A DNA stretch of 49,810 nt from Pseudomonas sp. GM18 (GTDB lineage Bacteria; Pseudomonadota; Gammaproteobacteria; Pseudomonadales; Pseudomonadaceae): contig NZ_AKJT01000083.1 of the NCBI RefSeq assembly GCF_000282195.1, positions 1 to 49,810 of the forward strand. Reading direction: 5' to 3'. Made by a program: the position numbers and the translations under genes. The notes beneath the pieces were generated by a model. It saw only the letters and a program-made list of their open reading frames with translations, searched no databases and was not told the origin of the DNA. This document shows positions 43,658-49,810 of the stretch, piece by piece. Positions within the stretch are counted from its first letter, which is position 1; the number at the start of each line of letters is the position of its first letter.

Positions 43658-44956
43658 ATGCCCGAATACGTCAATTGGCTTCGTCACGCTTCGCCTTACA
43701 TCAACGCCCACCGCGATTGCACCTTCGTCGTCATGCTACCCGGCGACGGCGTAGAGCACCCGAACTTCGGCAATATCGTCCACGACCTGGTGCTGCTGCA
43801 TAGCCTGGGCGTGCGACTGGTGCTGGTTCACGGTTCGCGTCCGCAAATTGAAACCCGCCTCGCTGCTCGCGGCCTGACCCCGCACTACCACCACGGCATG
43901 CGCATCACCGATGCGGCGACGCTGGAGTGTGTGATTGATGCGGTCGGTCAACTGCGCATTGCCATCGAAGCGCGGTTGTCCATGGACATGGCCTCGTCGC
44001 CGATGCAGGGCTCGCGCCTGCGGGTAGCCAGCGGCAATCTGGTCACTGCGCGGCCGATCGGCGTGCTCGAAGGTGTCGATTATCACCACACCGGCGAAGT
44101 GCGCCGGGTCGACCGCAAGGGCATCAATCGCCTGTTGGACGAACGCTCCATCGTCCTGCTGTCGCCGTTGGGTTACTCGCCGACCGGTGAGATCTTCAAC
44201 CTCGCGTGCGAAGACGTCGCGACCCGCGCGGCCATCGATCTGGGCGCAGACAAGTTGCTGTTGTTTGGCGCCGAACTCGGACTGCTGGATGAAAATGGTC
44301 GCCTGGTTCGCGAACTGCGTCCGCAACAGGTGCCGGCACACCTGCAGCGTCTGGGCAGCAACTACCAAGCCGAGCTGCTGGACGCGGCGGCTGAAGCGTG
44401 CCGGGGCGGTGTGGCGCGCAGCCACATCGTCAGCTATGCCGAAGATGGCGCGCTGCTGACCGAACTGTTCACCCGTGACGGTGGCGGTACGCTGGTGGCC
44501 CAGGAGCAATTCGAAGTGGTGCGCGAGGCGGCCATCGAGGACGTCGGCGGTTTGCTGGACTTGATCAGCCCGCTGGAAGAGCAGGGCATTCTGGTACGTC
44601 GTTCTCGCGAGGTTCTGGAGCGCGAGATCGAGCAGTTCAGTGTGGTCGAGCGTGAAGGCATGATCATCGCCTGCGCGGCGCTGTATCAGATTGCCGATTC
44701 GGATGCGGGGGAGCTGGCGTGTCTGGCGGTGAACCCGGAGTACCGCCATGGCGGTCGCGGGGATGAATTGCTGGAGCGCATTGAAGCCCGCGCCCGGGCG
44801 CAGGGCCTGAAAACCTTGTTCGTGCTGACTACCCGGACCGCCCACTGGTTCCGTGAGCGGGGTTTCGTGCCGAGCAGCGTCGATCGCCTGCCGTCGGCGC
44901 GGGCGTCGCTTTACAACTATCAGCGTAATTCGAAGATCTTCGAAAAAGCCCTCTGA
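43658..44956 (+). CDS. argA: N-acetylglutamate synthase
   Basis: First enzyme of arginine synthesis, feedback-inhibited by arginine. The 432-residue protein joins an N-terminal amino-acid-kinase-like regulatory domain (LVLVHGSRPQIETRL, NRLLDERSIVLLSPLGYSPTGE) to a C-terminal GNAT acetyltransferase domain (LACLAVNPEYRHGGRGDELL). The start MPEYVNWLRHASPYINAHR is the conserved Pseudomonas N-terminus. The ribosome site is weak (AGG at 43652), which fits the leader hypothesis. Confidence 0.94.
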   Translation: MPEYVNWLRHASPYINAHRDCTFVVMLPGDGVEHPNFGNIVHDLVLLHSLGVRLVLVHGSRPQIETRLAARGLTPHYHHGMRITDAATLECVIDAVGQLRIAIEARLSMDMASSPMQGSRLRVASGNLVTARPIGVLEGVDYHHTGEVRRVDRKGINRLLDERSIVLLSPLGYSPTGEIFNLACEDVATRAAIDLGADKLLLFGAELGLLDENGRLVRELRPQQVPAHLQRLGSNYQAELLDAAAEACRGGVARSHIVSYAEDGALLTELFTRDGGGTLVAQEQFEVVREAAIEDVGGLLDLISPLEEQGILVRRSREVLEREIEQFSVVEREGMIIACAALYQIADSDAGELACLAVNPEYRHGGRGDELLERIEARARAQGLKTLFVLTTRTAHWFRERGFVPSSVDRLPSARASLYNYQRNSKIFEKAL

Positions 44957-44972
44957 TTTGGGGGGGCTGTGT

Positions 44973-45085
44973 GATCGTTCCCATGCTCCGCGTGGGAATG
45001 CAGCCCGGGACGCTCCGCGTCCCATCGAGAGCCGAACGCAGAGCGTCCGAAGAGGCATTCCCACGCAGAGCGTGGGAACGATCAT
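44973..45085. repeat. Four-hairpin palindromic repeat, copy 4
   Basis: Left CCCATGCTCCGCGTGGG, inner GGGACGC-TCC-GCGTCCC and AACGCAGAGCGTC, right CCCACGC-AGA-GCGTGGG, ending GATCAT. Its right edge meets the stop codon of the tauA remnant. Confidence 0.85.
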
Positions 45086-45354
45086 CACTCAGTGACGTAT
45101 TTGGCGCTGACATACGGCGAAAAATCCGGCAGCACCGTTTCTACCTTCCCTTGCTCCTTCAAGAACTTCGCCGTCTCTCCAATCGATTTTATGGCCTATG
45201 GTTTTCCCGTAATCGCTGTCAGCTTGAGGGATTTTGCTGGGGCGACGCTGGTTTGATAACCGAACGTGAGCGTCGCCGCCTGAGTGGAAAGAGAAAATAA
45301 TAGCGATACACAAACTGTAACAAATTGACTAGATAGTGCGCGTTTAGCCATCAT
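45085..45354 (-). pseudogene. Decayed tauA-like taurine/sulfonate-binding protein gene
   Basis: Starts with a signal peptide (MAKRALSSQFVTVCVS...) and LTFGYQTSVAPAK, matching the TauA/SsuA N-terminus. One A seems missing from an A-run (45232-45235), after which a second frame continues as IPQADSDYGKTIGHKIDWR. Near 45175-45185 a third frame takes over as IGETAKFLKEQGKVETVLPD and ends SAKYVTE plus stop, matching the family C-terminus. A full gene is about 970 bases; only 270 remain, so roughly 700 bases are deleted. Confidence 0.85.
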
Positions 45355-45394
45355 GACGTCGCCTTTTCGATAGGGATTGACGTGTACGGGATGT

Positions 45395-45455
45395 GCCAAA
45401 GCTAATTGATCTAAAAAAAGGCTGATAAATGCCTTTTAGGAATTAGCTTTTAGGC
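45395..45455. repeat. AT-rich extended inverted repeat in the tauA-remnant/porin gap
   Basis: AAAGCTAATT (45398-45407) pairs with AATTAGCTTT (45441-45450), GCC with GGC just outside via a two-base bulge, and inside CTAAAAAAAGGC pairs with GCCTTTTAG around TGATAAAT. It lies between divergent genes and could be an operator, a promoter-proximal RNA hairpin or a remnant terminator. Confidence 0.5.
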
Positions 45456-45562
45456 CAATGCCGTTATGTCCGATTCGATGATCCGCCGGCAGGGACTCAA
45501 TATTCGACGTTAGACCTTGGTCGTAGACATACATGGTTAGATTGACTTGGTAGTCACGGTCT

Positions 45563-45735
45563 GGCGCTAATCGCGCATCTGTGGATCCAGGGCTTTCGAC
45601 CCAAGACCAAAGAACACAAAAATTAGAAAACGAGAGGAGCGAAACATGAATAAGTCCACCTTAGCCCTGGCTGTGGCCGTGGGGGTTTTGGCGCAGCAGG
45701 CAGGCGCCGCAGGTTTCATCGAAGACAGCAAGGCT
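45563..45735 (+). repeat. Duplicated 5' block of porin 1
   Basis: About 80 bases of leader (GGCGCTAATCGCGCATCT... to GAGAGGAGCGAAAC) plus the first 30 codons closely match the block at 47313-47482, in tandem orientation. The rest of the two porin genes is much more diverged. Confidence 0.8.
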
Positions 45736-47001
45736 TCCGTCAGTTCCCGGACCATGTATTACGACGCTGATACGCGTAATACCCCGAGTGGCACTAGTCC
45801 TGCTAATGCCAAGTACAGACAGCGTGAAACCGCTGAGGGGCTAAAGTTCGATTACCTGTCTGGCTTCACCCAGGGTACCGTTGGTTTCGGTATCGATGCC
45901 CAGGCGTTGGTCGGTTTACATCTGGATGGTGGCAAGGGTCATCACCCGACCGGTAATGACAACTCATTCTTCCCTAGCGATGGTAAGGAGTCGGCCGACG
46001 AGTGGAGCCGTCTGGATGCCAACGTCAAGGCGCGTTTCTCGAAGACCGAGGCCCACTTGGGTGGCGCTCTGGCACCTAACCTGCCGATCCTGATCGCGAA
46101 CGACAGCCGTCTGCTGCCGCAGACCTTTGAAGGTGGCACCATCACCTCCAAAGAAATCGACAACGTGACCTTCAACCTGGGTCAACTGGAGCACGCGTCG
46201 GGTCGCGCCTCCTCTAACTCCACTGGCCTGTCTGTGGCTGGCGCGACTCAGGACAGCAACAAATTCCAGTATGCCGGTGCTGACTGGAAGGTCACCAAAG
46301 ACCTTACGTTGCAGTACTACTATGCGAATCTGGAAGACTTCTACAAGCAGAACTTCCTCGGCCTGGTGCACGTCTATCCGATTGCTGCCAACCAGTCATT
46401 CAAGACCGATATTCGTTATTTCGACAGCAGCTCCGACGGCAAGAACGGCGACGCCGGCTACCAGTTCAACAACAACGGTGGCTACGCCAAGGAAAAGGGC
46501 GTGGTTGATAACAAGACCTGGAACGCCACCTTCACCTATACCTTGGGTGGCAGCGCATTCCTGCTCGGGCATCAGCGTGTCAGCGATGACGGCGGCTTTG
46601 TTTTCTTGAACCAAGGCAGCCTTGTTAATGACAACGGTCGTCCAGAAGGTGCCGGCGGCGCCAGCTTCTACTCGTTCACCGACGCCACCGTGGGCAGCTT
46701 TATCCGTGCCGGTGAAAACACCACGTACGGTCAGTACTCCTATGACTTCGCTTCACTGGGCGTGCCAGGTTTGAAAGCGTCGATTGGTTACTTGAATGGC
46801 CAAGACATCAGGGCAACCAGTGGTGCGGGTAAAGACCTGAGTGAGCACGAGACCGACGCGCGCGTGGATTACGTGATTCAAACGGGCATGCTGAAAGGGT
46901 TTGGTACGACGCTGCGTCACGGTACCTATCGTGGTAACACCAGCACCGCTGACCAAGACCAGACCCGTCTGATCTTCAACTACACCTACAGCTTCCTGTA
47001 A
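45646..47001 (+). CDS. OprD-family outer-membrane porin (first)
   Basis: Substrate-specific 18-strand outer-membrane channel, 451 residues. The signal peptide (NKSTLALAVAVGVLAQQAGA) is followed by the OprD-family mature start AGFIEDSKA and typical segments (QGTVGFGIDA, SRLLPQTFEGG, YYANLEDFYKQNFLGLVH), ending in phenylalanine-leucine. GAGGAG precedes the ATG. Sulfur residues are nearly absent: three Met including the initiator, no Cys. Context beside a tauA remnant and lsfA suggests uptake of organosulfur compounds, but the substrate is not known. Confidence 0.9.
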   Translation: MNKSTLALAVAVGVLAQQAGAAGFIEDSKASVSSRTMYYDADTRNTPSGTSPANAKYRQRETAEGLKFDYLSGFTQGTVGFGIDAQALVGLHLDGGKGHHPTGNDNSFFPSDGKESADEWSRLDANVKARFSKTEAHLGGALAPNLPILIANDSRLLPQTFEGGTITSKEIDNVTFNLGQLEHASGRASSNSTGLSVAGATQDSNKFQYAGADWKVTKDLTLQYYYANLEDFYKQNFLGLVHVYPIAANQSFKTDIRYFDSSSDGKNGDAGYQFNNNGGYAKEKGVVDNKTWNATFTYTLGGSAFLLGHQRVSDDGGFVFLNQGSLVNDNGRPEGAGGASFYSFTDATVGSFIRAGENTTYGQYSYDFASLGVPGLKASIGYLNGQDIRATSGAGKDLSEHETDARVDYVIQTGMLKGFGTTLRHGTYRGNTSTADQDQTRLIFNYTYSFL

Positions 47002-47009
47002 TAACCCCC

Positions 47010-47045
47010 AAAAAAGAGCCTCGCCTGCTGGCGAGGCTTTTTTTT
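47010..47045 (+). terminator. Terminator after the first porin gene
   Basis: GCCTCGCC / GGCGAGGC stem with a TGCT loop, A-run before and eight T after, close to the stop codon. The A-run would also allow function on the minus strand. Confidence 0.9.
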
Positions 47046-47393
47046 GTGTTTTTTGATATTCCAAAAAAATAGCTTCAGTTTATTATTTATTCTTTTTTGT
47101 TTTCACCCCGAATCTATAAAATGAATCCATCAGGTACTCATTGGCAGCAACACGAGTATCAGATTCAGCAACCCCGATTTTGAAGGTCAAGGAATTGGTT
47201 CATGAGCCGATACCTTGTGTTCCGGCATGTATATATCTAAATCGCATTAAAAATGCATATGTAGATCTTTTTAGTTTGTCATGCCGGCCAAAATCAAGGT
47301 GGCCTGACCATCCGGCGCTAATTGCGCATCTTTGGATCCGGGCACTCGACCCAGGACCAGGAACCCAGAATTAGAAATGAGAGGAGCGAAACA
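47046..47393 (+). promoter_or_regulatory. AT-rich leader of the second porin gene
   Basis: No gene is supported here. It contains TATTTATTCTTTTT (47084-47097), shared with the lsfA upstream region, and a nested dyad at 47222-47287 (CCGGCATG / CATGCCGG outside, CTAAA / TTTAG and GCATT / AATGC inside). The last 80 bases duplicate the leader of the first porin. Confidence 0.5.
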
Positions 47394-47482
47394 ATGAAGA
47401 AGTCCACCTTGGCCCTGGCTGTGGCCGTAGGGGTTTTGGCGCAGCAGGCAGGCGCCGCCGGTTTCATCGAAGACAGCAAGGC
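47313..47482 (+). repeat. Duplicated 5' block of porin 2
   Basis: Partner of 45563-45735: leader GGCGCTAATTGCGCATCT... and the signal-peptide region are almost identical. Confidence 0.8.
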
Positions 47483-48776
47483 TACATTGGGGCTGCGCAA
47501 CTTCTACATCAACACCGATAACCGCGATTCCGACGCGGGTACCGCCAAGGTCAAGGCCAACGGCGTTCAAAGCAAGAACGAAGAATGGGGCCAAGGTTTC
47601 GATCTGCGCTTCACTTCCGGCTACACCCAAGGCACTGTCGGCTTCGGTATCGATGCCATCGGCCTGTTGGGCGTGCGTCTGGACACCGGCGGCGGTACTA
47701 ACGGCGCCACTTCGACTTCTTACGGCGGCACTGTTTTCCCAAGCGAGTCCAACCACGAAGCGGTTGATAACTTCTCCAGCCTGGGCCTGACTGCCAAAGC
47801 CAAGATCTCCCAGACCGAACTGAAGTTGGGCACCCTGCAGCCAAAACTGCCGGTGATTGTGACCAACGACGGTCGTCTGCTGCCGCAAACCTTCCAGGGC
47901 GGTCAGATTACCTCGAACGAAATCAAAGACCTGACACTGGTCGGCGGTCAGATCGAGCACGCCAAGGGGCGTAACTCCAGTAACAACGAAGAGCTGTCGA
48001 TTGCTGGCGCCAACGCTCACACTGCTGCCGGTCGTGACAGCAACAAGTTCATCTATGGCGGTGGCGACTACAAAATCACCAAAGACCTGACTGCCCAGTA
48101 CTACTACGGCAACCTGGAAGATTTCTACAAGCAGCACTTCCTGGGTCTGGTTCACAACTGGTCGATTGGTCCAGGCGTACTGAAGTCTGACTTCCGTTAC
48201 TTCAACAGCCGTGACGATGGCGCCAACGGCCATGACTCTGCCTATTTCACTACAGGTGACTACGGTACCGGCATTACCAAAGGTAAAGTCGACAACAACC
48301 TGTATAGCGGTCTTTTCCTGTACTCGGTTGCCGGTCACACCTTCGGTGGCGGTTACCAGGCCAGCAATGGTAATAGCGACTTCCCTTGGCTGAACCAGGG
48401 TGATGGCTCGTCGGCTTACCTGACTACCGACAGTCAGATCTCCAAGTTTGCCCGTGCCGGCGAACGTACCTGGCAAGCTCGCTACTCGTTCGACTTTGCC
48501 AAAGTCGGCGTCCCGGGTCTGACCGCAGGTATGGTTTATCTGCGTGGCGATAACATCGACACAACCGGTAAAGTGGGGGCGGCTCAGACTAGCGTCAACG
48601 CAACTGGCCGTTCCGAGTGGGAACGCGACCTGACCCTGGCGTACGTAGTACAAGAAGGTACGCTGAAAAACCTGGGCTTCATGTGGAAAAACGCCATGTG
48701 GCGCAACGACATCCCAGGTCAGCGCGACCAGGACGAAAACCGTCTGATCGTCAGCTACTCGATCCCGCTGTTGTAA
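47394..48776 (+). CDS. OprD-family outer-membrane porin (second)
   Basis: Paralogue of the upstream porin, 460 residues, with the same signal peptide and mature start. It diverges mainly in loops; conserved pieces include QGTVGFGIDAIG, GRLLPQTFQGG and YYGNLEDFYKQHFLGLVH. The ATG at 47394 follows GAGGAGCGAAACA; a 24-codon upstream extension is rejected. Four Met including the initiator and no Cys, again very sulfur-poor. It has its own terminator and presumably its own promoter in the AT-rich gap. Confidence 0.9.
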   Translation: MKKSTLALAVAVGVLAQQAGAAGFIEDSKATLGLRNFYINTDNRDSDAGTAKVKANGVQSKNEEWGQGFDLRFTSGYTQGTVGFGIDAIGLLGVRLDTGGGTNGATSTSYGGTVFPSESNHEAVDNFSSLGLTAKAKISQTELKLGTLQPKLPVIVTNDGRLLPQTFQGGQITSNEIKDLTLVGGQIEHAKGRNSSNNEELSIAGANAHTAAGRDSNKFIYGGGDYKITKDLTAQYYYGNLEDFYKQHFLGLVHNWSIGPGVLKSDFRYFNSRDDGANGHDSAYFTTGDYGTGITKGKVDNNLYSGLFLYSVAGHTFGGGYQASNGNSDFPWLNQGDGSSAYLTTDSQISKFARAGERTWQARYSFDFAKVGVPGLTAGMVYLRGDNIDTTGKVGAAQTSVNATGRSEWERDLTLAYVVQEGTLKNLGFMWKNAMWRNDIPGQRDQDENRLIVSYSIPLL

Positions 48777-48797
48777 TAGCGCTCGCGTAACCGACAT

Positions 48798-48836
48798 AAA
48801 AAAGCCCCGCCCGGCATCACGCCGGGCGGGGCTTTT
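48798..48836 (+). terminator. Terminator after the second porin gene
   Basis: Strong GC stem (GCCCCGCCCGGC / GCCGGGCGGGGC) around ATCAC, A-run before, TTTT after. Confidence 0.9.
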
Positions 48837-49067
48837 GCGTTTTCAAGGCGGGCTCACCCCCGTAAACCCTCCTTGAAGTTCCCTTTTTGCAACAACTCAA
48901 GGCCTTCTCGAACCTCGGGATCGATGTTCGTCCCGATGGCGAGGCAGGTCCAGTGAACAGATCTTTAATATTCGTTTAAGGTCTAAACAAATCAATATTT
49001 ATTCTTTTTAATTCAATAAGAACACAGGCACAGTTGGGCTCAACAAGCACTCACCAGGAGCAGCACC
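48837..49067 (+). promoter_or_regulatory. lsfA upstream region
   Basis: The right half (48961-49020) is very AT-rich for this genome and carries TATTTATTCTTTTT at 48996-49009, identical to the element before the second porin. CysB-type or other sulfate-starvation control is plausible but not shown. On the minus strand 48854-48964 is a short open frame without a start (see findings). Confidence 0.4.
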
Positions 49068-49706
49068 ATGAGCCTCAGACTTGGCGATATCGCCCCCGAT
49101 TTCGAACAGGATTCCAGCGCCGGCACCCTCCGTTTCCACGAATGGCTGGGCGATAGCTGGGGCGTGTTGTTTTCCCACCCGGCGGACTTCACGCCGGTGT
49201 GCACCACCGAGTTGGGCTTCACCGCCAGGCTCAAGGAAGATTTCGCCCAGCGTGGCGTCAAAGCCATCGCCCTGTCCGTGGACCCGGTGGACTCGCATCA
49301 CAAATGGATCGAGGACATCAACGAAACCCAGAACGCCATCGTCAACTTCCCGATCCTCGCCGATGCGGACCGTAAAGTGTCCGACCTGTACGACCTGATC
49401 CACCCGAATGCCAACGACACCCTGACCGTGCGCTCGTTGTTCGTGATCGATCCGAACAAGAAGATTCGGCTGACCATCACTTACCCGGCGAGTACCGGCC
49501 GTAACTTCAATGAGATTTTGCGGGTGATCGATTCGCTGCAGCTCACCGACAACTACAAGGTGGCCACCCCGGCCAACTGGCAGGACGGTGATGAGGTGGT
49601 GATCGTGCCGTCGCTCAAGGACGAAGATGAAATCCAGCGACGTTTTCCCAAGGGTTATCGCGCGGTGAAACCGTACCTGCGCCTGACGCCGCAGCCGAAT
49701 CGTTAA
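49068..49706 (+). CDS. lsfA: 1-Cys peroxiredoxin (Prx6/LsfA type)
   Basis: Reduces peroxides using one catalytic cysteine. The 212-residue protein has the peroxidatic motif HPADFTPVCTTE with Cys45, and a C-terminal Prx6-type arm (NWQDGDEVVIVPS). No resolving cysteine exists; Cys45 and the initiator Met are the only sulfur residues. LsfA of P. putida is known as a sulfate-starvation-induced protein encoded beside the ssu sulfonate operon, and the sulfur-poor composition fits. CAGGAGCAGCACC precedes the ATG. Confidence 0.92.
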   Translation: MSLRLGDIAPDFEQDSSAGTLRFHEWLGDSWGVLFSHPADFTPVCTTELGFTARLKEDFAQRGVKAIALSVDPVDSHHKWIEDINETQNAIVNFPILADADRKVSDLYDLIHPNANDTLTVRSLFVIDPNKKIRLTITYPASTGRNFNEILRVIDSLQLTDNYKVATPANWQDGDEVVIVPSLKDEDEIQRRFPKGYRAVKPYLRLTPQPNR

Positions 49707-49714
49707 CGTCAAAA

Positions 49715-49810
49715 GATCGCTCCCACGCTCTGCGTGGGAGCGCCGCCCGTGACGCTCTGCGTCACAGTGGACGCGGAGCGTCCATGGATGCATTCCCACG
49801 CAGAGCGTGG
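49715..49810. repeat. Four-hairpin palindromic repeat, copy 5 (cut by window end)
   Basis: GATCGCTCCCACGC-TCT-GCGTGGG at the left, GTGACGC-TCT-GCGTCAC and GGACGC-GGA-GCGTCC inside, and the right CCCACGC-AGA-GCGTGG dyad running off the window. Starts about ten bases after lsfA. Confidence 0.8.

Noticed and set aside
43603..43803. A 66-codon frame overlapping the start of argA
   Set aside because: No ribosome site at its GTG and an arginine-rich shadow-frame composition after it enters argA.
45590..45645. Hfq/Crc catabolite-repression motif in the porin 1 leader
   Set aside because: The leader is A-rich (AAAGAACACAAAAATTAG), but no exact AANAANAA motif could be aligned, so it was not annotated.
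47141..47374. A 77-codon open frame in the gap before the second porin
   Set aside because: No ribosome site, unusual composition, and its end overlaps the leader block conserved with the first porin; more likely untranslated leader.

Overview
The window is a GC-rich stretch of gamma-proteobacterial chromosome, almost certainly from Pseudomonas and most likely the P. fluorescens group. The reasons are the order of housekeeping genes (hemB-ppk/ppx, trxA-rho, ubiD, glpT, ygfA-ssrS-zapA, pepP-ubiH, gcvTHP, argE-argA), which I recall from other Pseudomonas chromosomes, the abundance of REP-type palindromes, and the OprD-family porins and LsfA-type peroxiredoxin at the right end. No tRNA, rRNA, CRISPR array, transposase or prophage was seen.

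Layout. 1-5.1 kb: hemB and polyphosphate metabolism, with ppk and ppx convergent around a bidirectional terminator and a REP pair. 5.3-9.2 kb: a polar amino-acid ABC transporter (binding protein, two permeases, ATPase) read leftwards from a good sigma-54 promoter, with a divergent FadR/GntR regulator. 9.3-16.8 kb: trxA, rho with a C-rich structured leader, a membrane acyltransferase/SGNH protein, ubiD overlapping a ferredoxin-reductase gene, and a ChaC-like gamma-glutamylcyclotransferase behind a second, near-perfect sigma-54 promoter. 16.8-22.2 kb: glpT with two GlpR-like operators, a quinone oxidoreductase, a FliL-like protein, an EVE-domain protein, a 49-residue membrane protein, ygfA, the 6S RNA gene, zapA and a ZapB-like coiled-coil gene. 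22.4-26.8 kb: ygfB-pepP-ubiH-ubiI-like. 27-29.7 kb: an iron ABC transporter (binding protein and fused permease, no ATPase). 29.9-35.7 kb: glycine cleavage genes gcvT-gcvH and gcvP, split by an inverted DegT/ArnB-type aminotransferase. 35.9-40.7 kb: a small secreted DUF2388-like protein, NfeD/QmcA, an orphan secretion ATPase, and an ACT-like small protein divergent from an Lrp/AsnC regulator. 40.8-45 kb: a CYTH-CHAD triphosphatase, argE and argA, with an arginine-codon-rich leader peptide between argE and argA. 45-49.8 kb: a decayed tauA-like gene, two tandem OprD porins and lsfA, which looks like a sulfur-starvation/organosulfur locus.

The most interesting signals are the putative arginine leader peptide before argA, the striking lack of Met and Cys in the porins and LsfA beside a broken taurine-binding protein gene, a four-hairpin repeat of about 107 bp present five times, the two sigma-54 promoters, and a multi-hairpin leader before gcvT. 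Functions are assigned from motifs and remembered family similarity; no database search was possible.
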